From NCBI RefSeq assembly GCF_016598575.1, contig NZ_CP066801.1, positions 3,410,001-3,474,000 of the forward strand: a stretch of 64,000 bases of DNA. The letters run 5' to 3'. This DNA is from Streptomyces sp. HSG2. GTDB lineage: Bacteria; Actinomycetota; Actinomycetes; Streptomycetales; Streptomycetaceae. Below, piece by piece: positions 1 to 8,932 of this stretch. The translations under genes and the position numbers were made by a program. Position 1 is the first letter of the stretch. Each line of letters starts with the position of its first letter. The notes beneath the pieces are model-generated. The model made no database searches and had not been told where the DNA came from. It saw only the letters and a program-made list of their open reading frames with translations.

Positions 1-998
1 GCGCCCCTCGGCTTCACGCAGCTCACCCCCGGGATGCTCGTCAGCAGGTCGTACGCGGCGTCCCGCTGCTCCAACAGCCGCCCACCCGGCAGGACCAGGT
101 CGTCGATGGTCTGCCTGCCGCTGAGCGCGGCCACCACGCCGTGCTGTCCCGGCATGTTCGCGCACAGCCGCATGTTCGCGAGGATCGTCAGACCCTCCAG
201 GTAGGACTCGGCGTGGGCGCGCGGCCCCGAGACCGACATCCAGCCGACGCGGTAGCCGGCCACCCGATACGCCTTCGACATGCCGTTGAAGGTGAGGGTG
301 AGCAGGTCCGGGGCGACGGCCGCGGTCGGCGTGTGCCTCGCGCCGTCGTAGAGGATCTTGTCGTAGATCTCGTCGGAACAGACCATGAGGTTGTGGCGGC
401 GGGCGATGTCGGTGAGTCCGCGGAGCACCGTCTCGTCGTAGACCGCCCCGGTGGGGTTGTTGGGGTTGATGACGACGATCGCCTTGGTGCGGTCGGTGAC
501 CTTGCTCGCCACGTCCGCCAGGTCGGGCATCCAGTCGGACTGCTCGTCGCAGCGGTAGTGCACCGCCTTGCCGCCCGACAGCGCCACCGCGGCCGTCCAC
601 AGCGGGTAGTCCGGTGCCGGCACGAGGACCTCGTCGCCGTCGTCCAGCAGCGCCTGCATCGCCATCACGATCAGCTCGGAGACGCCGTTGCCGATGAAGA
701 CGTGCTCGACGTCCGTCTCGATGCCGAGGGTCTGGTTGTGCATGACGACGGCCCTGCGGGCGGCGAGCAGCCCCTTGGCGTCGCCGTAGCCGTGAGCCGT
801 GGAGACGTTCCGGAGGATGTCCTCCAGGATCTCCGGCGGGCACTCGAACCCGAACGCGGCCGGGTTTCCCGTGTTCAGCCTGAGAATGCGGTGGCCGCCC
901 GCCTCCAGCCGCATCGCCTCCTCGAGCACGGGGCCCCGGATCTCGTAGCACACGTTGGCGAGTTTGCTCGACTGGATCACCTGCATGCCGGTGAGCAT
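1..998 (-). CDS. PLP-dependent aminotransferase, AlaA-like (C-terminus outside window)
   Basis: Fold-type I aminotransferase that probably moves an amino group between alanine/glutamate and 2-oxoacids in the cytoplasm. The first 332 residues are visible; the C-terminus lies beyond the left edge. Near the N-terminus is SSKLANVCYEIRGPVL, which matches the opening of E. coli AlaA, followed by NTGNPAAFGFE, the INPNNPTG substrate-loop motif, and NGMSKAYRVAGYR with the PLP lysine in the SK pair. The ATG at 998 is chosen because GGAGG lies eight bases upstream; an alternative ATG is at 986. The gene is divergent from the hypothetical gene at 1237. The family is certain; the exact amino donor is inference. 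Confidence 0.9.
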   Translation of the reverse strand, partial: MLTGMQVIQSSKLANVCYEIRGPVLEEAMRLEAGGHRILRLNTGNPAAFGFECPPEILEDILRNVSTAHGYGDAKGLLAARRAVVMHNQTLGIETDVEHVFIGNGVSELIVMAMQALLDDGDEVLVPAPDYPLWTAAVALSGGKAVHYRCDEQSDWMPDLADVASKVTDRTKAIVVINPNNPTGAVYDETVLRGLTDIARRHNLMVCSDEIYDKILYDGARHTPTAAVAPDLLTLTFNGMSKAYRVAGYRVGWMSVSGPRAHAESYLEGLTILANMRLCANMPGQHGVVAALSGRQTIDDLVLPGGRLLEQRDAAYDLLTSIPGVSCVKPRG

Positions 999-1236
999 AC
1001 GGCCCGCCTCCGACCCGTGGGCGGTGTTTTCCACCACGTGAGACCTGTGAGGGGCGGCTGTCGCCCGGTCGGCCCCCCGGCCGACGCCGGGCCGGTCGGG
1101 GAGGCGGACTTCGAGCCGGCCCGACCGACACCTCCGCGCGGGTGGGGCGCCGCGCGCGGACCCCGGGAAGAGATCGGGCGAGGAATGGCGGGGCGGACTG
1201 TGCTCCGCACAGGATCGTCGACCATACTGACCCGCT

Positions 1237-1944
1237 GTGGAGCAGCGCATAGGATCGAGCAGCCAGCCCCCGGAGGGCGCCGGATTCGACCCGGCCTTCG
1301 TCCCCGGGCTCACCTCGCCCGCCCCGAGCGAATCGAGGGAAGCCGAGTCCGAGGCGGCCGACGGCCCGACGGGCCCGCGGCCCGAGGAGGGCGTCGAGGC
1401 GGACGCGGCCGTCGGCGCGCGCGAGGCGCGGGGCGCCACCCGTGGCGAGGGGGTCGACGAGGAGCAAGCCGCCGTGCCGGAGCCGGGCGAGACCGCGGCC
1501 CCCGACGGGCCGGTCTTCGAGGCGTCCGATCGAAGGGCGCGCATCGTCGCCGACCACAGCGGCATCCGTCTCGGCCTGGACGACCAGGCCTGCGAGTTCC
1601 GTTGGGACGAGATCGGCGCGGTCGAGACCGAGACCGCGCGCTGGGGCAAGCGCTTCACGGTCACCGTCCACACCCCGGAGCGCCGCTGGTACCCGATCGA
1701 GATCGAGGCGGGCTCCCGCGGCCTTCCCCGACAGTGGGAGGCCGCCTTGGACGAGGTCCTGGACGCCTACTTCGAGGACGGCGAGTCCGAGGAGGAGTCG
1801 CCCGCAGACGCCGCCGACGACGGTGTTTCGGAAGGCGCCGGCTCCGACGGAGACCGCTCCGCGGACAGCGCGCCCGAGGGCGGATCCGGGGACGACCGCG
1901 CCGGGGACGACGGGGACGGCGCCGGGCCTTCGTCGGACCGCTAG
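1237..1944 (+). CDS. hypothetical acidic protein with one small folded domain
   Basis: I do not recognise a named family. Residues 1-95 and 175-235 are low-complexity and rich in Glu, Asp, Gly, Ser and Pro. Between them, about residues 97-172, is a compact segment (DRRARIVADHSGIRLGL, then CEFRWDEIGAVETE, then RRWYPIEIEA) that reads like a small beta-rich, PH-like domain. There is no signal peptide or membrane segment, so it is probably cytoplasmic. The start is GTG. It lies between a divergent aminotransferase gene and the NRAMP-like gene, with about 245 empty bases before the latter. Function unknown. Confidence 0.6.
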   Translation: MEQRIGSSSQPPEGAGFDPAFVPGLTSPAPSESREAESEAADGPTGPRPEEGVEADAAVGAREARGATRGEGVDEEQAAVPEPGETAAPDGPVFEASDRRARIVADHSGIRLGLDDQACEFRWDEIGAVETETARWGKRFTVTVHTPERRWYPIEIEAGSRGLPRQWEAALDEVLDAYFEDGESEEESPADAADDGVSEGAGSDGDRSADSAPEGGSGDDRAGDDGDGAGPSSDR

Positions 1945-2189
1945 GGACGCGTCGTGGGCCGGTCGCCACATGCGGCGCCGGCCCCCCGGGCGGTGATCGG
2001 CCCAGCACGGCCGTGCGGGTCGCGCTCGGCCCCGCCGGCCGTGGCCCTCTCGCACGGGCACAGGCGCCCCCTCGCGGGCCCGTCGCCCCGACCGATCCCC
2101 CCGGCGACGCCCCCGGCGCGTGGTGGCATCGAGGACGCCCGCACGCGTGCCGTCTTGTCCCGGCGCGCCGGATGGGCTTGGTTCTCCTC

Positions 2190-3527
2190 ATGGCGGACAC
2201 CACGGGCGACACCACCGACAGACTCGACCCTCCGGAGCCGGACTCCGGCCGCCGGAAGCCGGGTTGGCGCTCCGTCGGCCCCGGCATCGTCGTGGCCGCG
2301 ACCGGCGTCGGCGCCGGGGACCTGGTGGCCACGCTGATCGCCGGTGGCGGGTTCGGGTACACGCTCCTGTGGGCGGCGGTCCTCGGCTGCCTGGTGAAGA
2401 TCTCTCTCGCCGAGGCGGTCGGCCGCTGGCACCTGGCGACCGGGCGCACCCTCTTCGAGGGCTGGGCCACCCTCGGCGCCTGGACCGGCTGGTTCTTCGG
2501 GATCTACGTCGTGATCTGGGGCTTCGTGTACGGCGCGGCGGCGATGTCCGCCACGGCGCTGCCGCTGCACGCGCTTTTCCCCGGCGTGATGGGGCTGGAG
2601 TGGTGGGGAGTGTGCACCGGACTGGTCGGGCTGATCTTCGTCTGGTTCAACCGGTACGCCGTCTTCGAGAAGGTCATGACCGTGCTGGTCGGTGTCATGT
2701 TCGTGGTCACGGTCTCGCTCGCGCTCCGGGTCACCCCGAACGTGGGCGCCGCCGTCGCGGGTCTGCTCCCCGTCGTCCCCGACGAGGAGGGCGCCGTCTT
2801 CAACACGCTGGGACTCATCGGCGGTGTGGGCGGGACCATCACGCTGGCCGCGTACGGGTACTGGATCAACGCCAAGGGGTGGTCGGGTCCCCGGTGGATG
2901 GCGGTGATGCGGTGGGACAACCGGATCGCCTACCTCACCACCGGGGTCTTCGTCGTCTCGATGCTGGTCGTCGGGGCGGAGTTGCTGCGCTCGGCGAGGA
3001 TCGCCCTGTCCGGCGGCGGGCAGGGTCTTCTCCAACTCGGCTCGCTCCTGGAGGAGAGGTACGGGTCGGTCACGGCGACGCTGTTCCTGGTCGGTTTCCT
3101 CGCCGCCACCTTCACCTCGCTCATCGGCGTCTGGCACGGAGTGAGCCTGCTCTTCGCCGACTTCGTGGAGCGAGGGTGGCCGCGCTCGCGCGGCGGGTCG
3201 CGGGGGCGGGGCGAGGGGCCCGCCGCTCCCCGTGCCAGGGAGCGTTCCCGGCCCTTCCGCGTCTATCTGTTGTGGCTGACGTTCCCGCCGATGCTCCTGC
3301 TCTTCCGGGGCGAGCCCTTCCGGCTCGTCGTCCTCTACGGCGTGTTGGGCGCCGCGTTCATGCCGTTCCTGGCGTTGACCCTGGTCCGGCTCCTCAACTC
3401 CTCCCGCACCCCGCGGGAATGGCGAAGCGGCGTCGTCAGCAACGCCATGCTGGGTCTGGCCGGGGTCCTGTTCCTGGCGCTGGGCGCCAGGGAGGTCCTC
3501 GACCAGCCCTGGTCGGACTTCTTCTGA
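2190..3527 (+). CDS. NRAMP-family transporter-like membrane protein, atypical motifs
   Basis: A 445-residue polytopic membrane protein of the NRAMP (SLC11/MntH) fold, with about eleven hydrophobic segments. It opens with VGPGIVVAATGVGAGDLVA followed by GFGYTLLWA, which aligns with the first NRAMP helix. The metal-binding DPGN of that helix is replaced by GAGD, and the MPH motif expected in helix 6 is missing (GGVGGTITLAAYGYW stands there). Classical members import Mn2+ or Fe2+; with these residues changed the substrate cannot be predicted. The ATG at 2190 gives the N-terminus MADTTGDTTD; an in-frame ATG at 2172 is the alternative. It appears to be a single-gene unit. Confidence 0.8.
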   Translation: MADTTGDTTDRLDPPEPDSGRRKPGWRSVGPGIVVAATGVGAGDLVATLIAGGGFGYTLLWAAVLGCLVKISLAEAVGRWHLATGRTLFEGWATLGAWTGWFFGIYVVIWGFVYGAAAMSATALPLHALFPGVMGLEWWGVCTGLVGLIFVWFNRYAVFEKVMTVLVGVMFVVTVSLALRVTPNVGAAVAGLLPVVPDEEGAVFNTLGLIGGVGGTITLAAYGYWINAKGWSGPRWMAVMRWDNRIAYLTTGVFVVSMLVVGAELLRSARIALSGGGQGLLQLGSLLEERYGSVTATLFLVGFLAATFTSLIGVWHGVSLLFADFVERGWPRSRGGSRGRGEGPAAPRARERSRPFRVYLLWLTFPPMLLLFRGEPFRLVVLYGVLGAAFMPFLALTLVRLLNSSRTPREWRSGVVSNAMLGLAGVLFLALGAREVLDQPWSDFF

Positions 3528-3742
3528 GGGCCCCCGCCGGCCGGACACTCGTGCGACCCGCCCCGGCCTGCCCTGGTTTGGGGCAGGTTGCGCGCGGGTG
3601 AAGTTGCCACCGGCCCGCGAAACGATGTTCTCCGGGCACGGGGGCGTGGATATGGTGCTGAGGTAGTCACGGTGTGAAGTCGTCCGGGTGTGCCGGGAAG
3701 CGCCGGCGGACCCGCGGGGCCTTGGGGAGACGGGGAGCCGCG

Positions 3743-4633
3743 TTGCCAACTGCCATCGTCGTGACCGGTGCCGATCTGGCGCTGCCGCCGCAGGACGAAC
3801 GCACCATGCCCGCCGTGGTGTTGAGCGACATCGACAAGCGCCCGCTGGAGCAGGCCCTCGGCGATGTGCAGGACCTCGTCGATCTGCACGGCCACCTGAT
3901 CGTCGTCTGTCCGTCGGCCGGCCCGCCCGCCGTCGAGCGTCGACTGCGCGTGGTCCGCTCGCTGTTGGAGAGCGACCGGATCGCCCTCTTCCGGCCGTCG
4001 CTGCAGCCGCTCGGGGTCGCCGTCCTCGTCCGGCAGTTGAGGCAGCTGGCCTCCTGTGATCTGGGGCCGGGCGTGCTGGCCTCGGCGGCTCGGTTGCTCA
4101 CCCACTACCTGCACGCCGGCGCCCTGCTGGGGTCGGTGGCGCGACTGGACCGCGTCCCGGTGGACATGGCCTCCCACGCGCGATCCTGGGTGCCGGGCAG
4201 CCGGTTCGCCGTCCTGACGCACCCGGCCCCCCGACTGGCTCGCATCGACACCGAAGTCCGCCTTCCGGGACCGGAGTTCGGCACCTGGCTGTTGGTCGCC
4301 AGGGGGCGGATCCGGGCGGACTGGGTCACCGACACGCTCGCCCCCTCCTGGCGGGTCTCGGCGGTGCGGGAGGTCGAGCTGCCCGTCGAATCGCCCCGCT
4401 GGTGGGGCACGGAGCGGGTGGCCGAGTTCTGTGCCTACCTCCCCGACCTCTCGGTCCTCTACCAACTGGTGTGTTCCGTGCGGCGGGTCGCCTGTCACTG
4501 GTGCGGACTGGACGTCATCGGAGACCGCTGCGTCTTCTGCTCGGCGACTCCGCCGCCCGCCCCGCCGGGCCGGGTCGGCGGGGCGGGGCGCGCCCGGGCC
4601 GCCCCCGGGGGAGCGCGCCTGCTCGCCGGGTGA
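3743..4633 (+). CDS. hypothetical protein with C-terminal zinc ribbon, upstream of the tad genes
   Basis: About 296 residues from a TTG start at 3743 (N-terminus MPTAIVVTGADLALPPQ); an upstream in-frame GTG at 3674 would add a basic stretch that looks non-coding. Near the C-terminus is CHWC-(8 residues)-CVFC, a CxxC-x8-CxxC pattern that probably binds zinc. The rest has no motif I recognise and no membrane segment. Its stop overlaps an in-frame GTG (4630) of the following CpaB gene, so the two are probably cotranscribed. That makes a role linked to the pilus locus possible, but this is only inference from position. Confidence 0.6.
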   Translation: MPTAIVVTGADLALPPQDERTMPAVVLSDIDKRPLEQALGDVQDLVDLHGHLIVVCPSAGPPAVERRLRVVRSLLESDRIALFRPSLQPLGVAVLVRQLRQLASCDLGPGVLASAARLLTHYLHAGALLGSVARLDRVPVDMASHARSWVPGSRFAVLTHPAPRLARIDTEVRLPGPEFGTWLLVARGRIRADWVTDTLAPSWRVSAVREVELPVESPRWWGTERVAEFCAYLPDLSVLYQLVCSVRRVACHWCGLDVIGDRCVFCSATPPPAPPGRVGGAGRARAAPGGARLLAG

Positions 4634-4704
4634 GCGTCCGCGCGACGCCCGCCCACACCCGCAGCCCCGTCCGCCCGCCCAGCCCCATCGAGGTCGTCGA
4701 GCGC

Positions 4705-5412
4705 ATGAACTCCCGTCAGCGTCGTGGTGTGATCCTGTTGGCCCTCTCCGTCGTCTGCGCGCTCGCCGCGTTCGGCGGGGTCCTCTCCGTCGTCGACGAC
4801 GTGGAGTCCAAGGTGGGGCCCGAGGTGAACGCCTACCGCGTCAAACAGGACGTCTCTCCCTATGCCGAGTTGAACGCCGACCAATTCGAGCGGTTCGCGA
4901 TACCGGAGCGCTGGCTGTCGCCGAACGCCGTCACCGACCTCGCCGAGATCCGGGGCAGGATCGCGGTGACCACGCTCAAGGTCGGCTCGGTCCTGCAGAG
5001 CGACATGCTCGTGGAGCGGCCCGCCCTCCGTCCCGGCGAGCAGGAGGTGGCGATCATGGTCGACGCGGCCACCGGGGTCGCCGGCAAGATCACCCCGGGC
5101 GCGGCCGTCAACGTGTACGCGACCTTCGCCGGCGAGGGGGAGGGCGAACCGGACCAGTCGAAGATCATCGTCACCGGTGCCCGGGTGCTCGACATCGGGG
5201 AGATCACCGCGCTCGACCCGGACCGGAGCAGCCGCGAGCGGGCACCCGTGGACGGAGTCCCGGTCACCTTCGCGCTGTCCACGCTCGACGCCCAACGCGT
5301 CACCTACGCCGAGTCGTTCGCCCAGCGGGTCCGGCTCGCCCTGGTCGCCCCGGGCGACGAGACCGCCGTCCCCGAGCGGGACCGCACCTACGAACTCGCG
5401 CAGGACAAGTGA
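4705..5412 (+). CDS. cpaB: Flp pilus assembly protein CpaB/RcpC (SAF domain)
   Basis: About 235 residues. An N-terminal membrane anchor (GVILLALSVVCALAAFGGVL) is followed by an extracellular SAF-type domain and then the RcpC/CpaB domain with PGAAVNVYATF and VRLALVAPGDE. CpaB homologues help assemble the tight-adherence (Tad/Flp) pilus at the cell envelope. I chose the ATG at 4705 (MNSRQRRGV) because the residues before it look unlike the family; a GTG at 4630 overlapping the previous stop would add 25 residues. It is the first clear member of the tad operon and lies nine bases before the CpaE-like gene. Confidence 0.82.
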   Translation: MNSRQRRGVILLALSVVCALAAFGGVLSVVDDVESKVGPEVNAYRVKQDVSPYAELNADQFERFAIPERWLSPNAVTDLAEIRGRIAVTTLKVGSVLQSDMLVERPALRPGEQEVAIMVDAATGVAGKITPGAAVNVYATFAGEGEGEPDQSKIIVTGARVLDIGEITALDPDRSSRERAPVDGVPVTFALSTLDAQRVTYAESFAQRVRLALVAPGDETAVPERDRTYELAQDK

Positions 5413-5421
5413 GAGGCCCGC

Positions 5422-6672
5422 ATGCCCACGAGGATCCTCCCCGCGGCCGGTGACGCGGACGCCGTCCGCTCCCTGACCGGACTGCTCGGTCAGCTTCCCG
5501 AGGTCGAACCCGTGGCCCCGGCGACGGATTCCACGCAACTCGTCGACGCCCTCCAGCGGCTGGCCGCCGACTCGGTCGACGAACTGCCCGAGGTCGTGAT
5601 CGTGCACGAGCGGATCGGACCGGTCCCCGCCCTGGAACTGATCCGGGACGTCGCCCTCCGATTCCCGGCGACGGGTGTCATCCTCGCCACCTCCGACACC
5701 GGCCCCGGTCTGTTCCAGGCGGCGATGGACCACGGCGCCCGCGGAGTGGTCACCCTCCCGCTCGGATACGAGGAACTCGCCAGCCGAGTCCAGGCGGTGG
5801 CCCACTGGTCGGCCGGGGTCCGCCGCCACCTGGGCGGGGGCGACCCGGCCGGCGGAGGCGGCGGCACGGTCGTCGCGGTCTGCGGGGCCAAGGGCGGCGT
5901 CGGCACCACCGTCACCGCGATCAACCTGGCCCTGGCCGCCCAGGTCTCCGGCCGGAGCACCGCGCTGCTCGACATGGACCTCCAGACCGGCGACGTCGCC
6001 GCCTACCTGGACGTCCAGTTCCGTCGCTCCGTCGCCGACCTGGCCACCATCAACGACATATCCCCCCGCGTCCTCGCCGACGCGGTCTTCCGCCACGACA
6101 GCGGCGTCGCCCTGCTCCTCGCCCCCGCCGACGGCGAACGCGGCGAGGAGATCACCGACCGGGCCGCCCGGCAGATCCTCGACGCCCTGAGGTCCCGCTA
6201 CGAGGTCGTCGTCGTGGACTGCGGGGCCCAACTCGCCTCCCCGGGCGCCGCGGCCGTGGAGCTGGCCGATATCGCCCTGCTCGTCACCACACCCGACGTG
6301 ATCGCGGTCCGGGGCGCCAAGCGGGCAGTGCGCCTGTGGGACCGACTGCAGATCCGCAAGCCCTCCGAGACGACCGTGGTCGTCAACCGGCACACCCGGG
6401 GGACGGAGATCCAGCCCGCCCTGGTGCGCCGCATCACCGGCACGGCGGTCGCCGGCACCACGATCCCCGCGGGGTTCCGCGAACTCCAAGGCGTCGTCGA
6501 CGCCGGTCGCCTGCACACCCTGGAGGAGCGCGGCGCGGTGAGACAGGCCCTGTGGCGCCTCGCCGGCGAGTTGGGGATCGCCGCCACGCCGACAGGCGGT
6601 CGCGGAGGCGGTCGTTTCCGGGTCGACCGCCGGCCGACGGGTGCCCGAAGGCACCGGGAGGCCCGGGGATGA
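5422..6672 (+). CDS. cpaE: CpaE/TadZ-like MinD-family ATPase
   Basis: A 416-residue protein with an N-terminal degenerate receiver-like region (residues about 1-130) and a MinD/ParA-type ATPase domain. The deviant Walker A is CGAKGGVGTT at about residue 154, followed by LLDMDLQTGD and the switch region VVVDCGAQL. TadZ/CpaE proteins are membrane-associated and mark the pole or site where the Tad machine assembles. A glycine-rich linker (GGGDPAGGGGG) separates the two halves. The stop overlaps the ATG of the next gene, which implies translational coupling. Confidence 0.87.
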   Translation: MPTRILPAAGDADAVRSLTGLLGQLPEVEPVAPATDSTQLVDALQRLAADSVDELPEVVIVHERIGPVPALELIRDVALRFPATGVILATSDTGPGLFQAAMDHGARGVVTLPLGYEELASRVQAVAHWSAGVRRHLGGGDPAGGGGGTVVAVCGAKGGVGTTVTAINLALAAQVSGRSTALLDMDLQTGDVAAYLDVQFRRSVADLATINDISPRVLADAVFRHDSGVALLLAPADGERGEEITDRAARQILDALRSRYEVVVVDCGAQLASPGAAAVELADIALLVTTPDVIAVRGAKRAVRLWDRLQIRKPSETTVVVNRHTRGTEIQPALVRRITGTAVAGTTIPAGFRELQGVVDAGRLHTLEERGAVRQALWRLAGELGIAATPTGGRGGGRFRVDRRPTGARRHREARG

Positions 6673-7181
6673 GGGCGTCGCGCGCCGCCGCGGGCCGGCC
6701 CGGCCACCGGGTGGGACGCCTCGCCCCCGTCCCGTGGCCGGCGCGCCCGGTGTCGAGGCGGCGACCGGCCGGGTGGGCACCCCGCCTCGGGCGGGCTGAC
6801 GACCGGGGGCAGGTCGCCGTCGAGTTCCTCGGCATGGCCCCGGTCGTCCTCGTCACCTTGGCGGTGCTGTGGCAGTGCGTCCTCGTCGGCTACGCCTTCG
6901 TCCTCGCCGGGCACGCGGCGGACGAGGCGGTGCGCGCGGCGACCGCGACCCACCCCGCGACCCGCCAGGGGACGTGTCGCACTGCGGGCCTGGAGCGGCT
7001 CCCGGGCGGGTGGCGCGGAGACGCCGAGGTGCTCTGCGCCACGGCCGACGGCCACGTGACCGCCGAGGTGCGCGTGCGGGTGCCGGTCCTCTTCCCCGGC
7101 GCGGTCGCCCTGCCGTTCGAGGCGCTCGGCAGGGCGGGGGCCGTCGAGGAGGAGACGGGTGCCGCGGGGGAGGTCGGCTGA
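6669..7181 (+). CDS. TadE-like pseudopilin
   Basis: About 170 residues. A basic N-terminus of some 45 residues is followed by DDRGQVAVEFLGMAP and a single hydrophobic helix, the layout of TadE/pseudopilin proteins. Cleavage would fall after the Gly of RGQ, with Glu at mature position 5. A Cys-containing, mostly polar C-terminal part would lie outside the membrane. TadE-type proteins are minor components of the Flp pilus or its assembly. The ATG overlaps the preceding stop (ATGA), and the following gene starts one base after this stop. Confidence 0.75.
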   Translation: MRASRAAAGRPGHRVGRLAPVPWPARPVSRRRPAGWAPRLGRADDRGQVAVEFLGMAPVVLVTLAVLWQCVLVGYAFVLAGHAADEAVRAATATHPATRQGTCRTAGLERLPGGWRGDAEVLCATADGHVTAEVRVRVPVLFPGAVALPFEALGRAGAVEEETGAAGEVG

Positions 7182-7182
7182 G

Positions 7183-7551
7183 ATGGCGCACACCCGTGCG
7201 GGCCGGGCCGGGGACCGGGGTCAGGCGGCCCTGGAGTACCTCGGCTTCCTCCCGCTCCTGATCCTGGTGGCGCTCGCCGGTGCGCAGATCGGACTTGTCG
7301 CCCACACCGCCCTCCAGGCGGGCAACGCCGCCCGCGCCGGCGCCCGGGCGGCGTCCCTGGACCGCGACGCCCAGGCCGCCTGCGCGGCGGCCGTCGGCGG
7401 CCGACTGGCCGGGGGCACCGACTGTCCCGCCGTCGTCGAGGGGGACGAGGTGACGGTCACCGCCGTCGTGGGCATCCCCTCCGTCGTCCCCGGCTGGGAC
7501 TTCGGGAACGCCACCAGGTCCGCGACGATGCCACGCGACGCGGACGACTGA
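7183..7551 (+). CDS. TadE-like pseudopilin, second copy
   Basis: A 122-residue protein with GDRGQAALEYLGFLPLLILV near the N-terminus, the prepilin-type cleavage site and hydrophobic helix. Mature position 5 is Glu and 6 is Tyr, as in Flp pilins. Two Cys residues (AACAAA and DCPAV) could form a disulphide outside the cell. It is paralogous to the preceding gene. It lies directly before tadA, whose ATG has a purine-rich ribosome binding site (GAGGAAGAGGAGC). Confidence 0.78.
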   Translation: MAHTRAGRAGDRGQAALEYLGFLPLLILVALAGAQIGLVAHTALQAGNAARAGARAASLDRDAQAACAAAVGGRLAGGTDCPAVVEGDEVTVTAVVGIPSVVPGWDFGNATRSATMPRDADD

Positions 7552-7581
7552 CCGAGGAAGAGGAAGAGGAGCACCGGACGC

Positions 7582-8922
7582 ATGGGGCTGCGCGCGCGTA
7601 TCCACTCACCCGAGGAGCACCCCGGTCGAGGCGAGGACGCTCACCTGGTCGCCTCCTACCGGACCAAGCTCCTGGAGGAGATCGACCTGGCGGAGATGGG
7701 GGCGTTGGCCGCCGCCGACCGCCGGGCCAGGTTGGAGCGTGTCCTCGGCCACATCATCAGCCGCGAGGGGCCGGTGCTGTCCACGGCCGAGCGCGCCCGG
7801 CTGATCCGCCGCGTCGTGGACGAGGCGCTCGGGCTCGGCATCCTGGAACCCCTCCTGGAGGACGCCTCGATCACGGAGATCATGGTCAACGGTCCCGACG
7901 CGATCTTCGTCGAGCGGGCCGGGCGCGTCGAACAGCTCCCCCTCCGCTTCGCCTCGCACGACCAGTTGATGCAGACCATCGAGCGCATCGTCTCCACCGT
8001 CAACCGGCGCGTGGACGAGTCCACGCCGATGGTCGACGCCCGCCTGCCGTCGGGGGAGCGCGTCAACGTCGTCATCCCCCCGCTGTCCCTGACCGGGGCG
8101 ACCCTCACCATCCGCCGCTTCCCCCGCTCCTTCACCCTGCCCGAGCTGGTCGGGCTGGGCTCGCTCGACGAGCACATGGTGTACCTGCTGGCCGGGCTGG
8201 TCCAGGCCAGATTCAACATCATCGTGTCGGGCGCGACCGGCACCGGGAAGACCACCCTGCTCAACTCCGTCTCGGGGCTGATCCCCGAGTCCGAGCGCAT
8301 CATCACCATCGAGGACTCGGCCGAGCTGCAGCTCCGCCAAGGGCACGTGATCCGCCTGGAGTCCCGGCCGCCGAACGTCGAGGGACAGGGCCGCATCACC
8401 ATCCGCGACCTGGTCCGCAACTCCCTGCGCATGCGGCCGGACCGGATCGTCGTCGGCGAGGTGCGTGGCGGCGAGTCCCTGGACATGCTCCAGGCCATGT
8501 CCACCGGCCACGACGGATCCCTGGCGACCGTGCACGCCAACAGCGCGGAGGACGCGCTGATGCGTCTGCAGACCCTGGCGTCCATGTCCGACGTGGAGAT
8601 CCCCTTCGCGGCGCTGCACGACCAGATCAACAGCGCCGTCGACGTGGTCGTGCAGCTCACCCGGTTCGCCGACGGCGCGCGCCGGATCACCGAGATCGCC
8701 CTGTTGGCGAGCCACGGCGCCGAACCGTACCGCCTGCACACGGTGGCCCGGTTCCACGCCCGGCCGATGACCCCGGACGGACACGTCCACGGCACCTTCG
8801 AGCACCACCCCCTGCCACGCCGGGTCGCCGACCGGCTCCACCTGGCCGGCCGGGCCGTCCCCCCGGCCTTCGGCATCGCGGACACCAGCGCGCAGTTGAC
8901 CACCCGAGAAGCAGGCAGGTAG
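7582..8922 (+). CDS. tadA: Flp pilus assembly ATPase TadA/CpaF
   Basis: A 446-residue secretion ATPase of the VirB11/PulE superfamily that powers Flp pilus assembly at the inner face of the membrane. Walker A is SGATGTGKTT with Lys223. It is followed by the Asp box ITIEDSAEL, Walker B RPDRIVVGEVRGGE, and the His box STGHDGSLATVHAN. The N-terminal domain carries ITEIMVNGPDAIFVE, typical of CpaF. The length is normal for the family. Transcription continues into tadB, 10 bases downstream. Confidence 0.95.
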   Translation: MGLRARIHSPEEHPGRGEDAHLVASYRTKLLEEIDLAEMGALAAADRRARLERVLGHIISREGPVLSTAERARLIRRVVDEALGLGILEPLLEDASITEIMVNGPDAIFVERAGRVEQLPLRFASHDQLMQTIERIVSTVNRRVDESTPMVDARLPSGERVNVVIPPLSLTGATLTIRRFPRSFTLPELVGLGSLDEHMVYLLAGLVQARFNIIVSGATGTGKTTLLNSVSGLIPESERIITIEDSAELQLRQGHVIRLESRPPNVEGQGRITIRDLVRNSLRMRPDRIVVGEVRGGESLDMLQAMSTGHDGSLATVHANSAEDALMRLQTLASMSDVEIPFAALHDQINSAVDVVVQLTRFADGARRITEIALLASHGAEPYRLHTVARFHARPMTPDGHVHGTFEHHPLPRRVADRLHLAGRAVPPAFGIADTSAQLTTREAGR

Positions 8923-8932
8923 GTACCGACTG

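Noticed and set aside
141..2171. A very long + strand open frame leading into the NRAMP-like gene
   Set aside because: The antisense strand of 1-998 codes for a clear aminotransferase and 1237-1944 is coding in another frame. Only the part from 2190 has transporter sequence.
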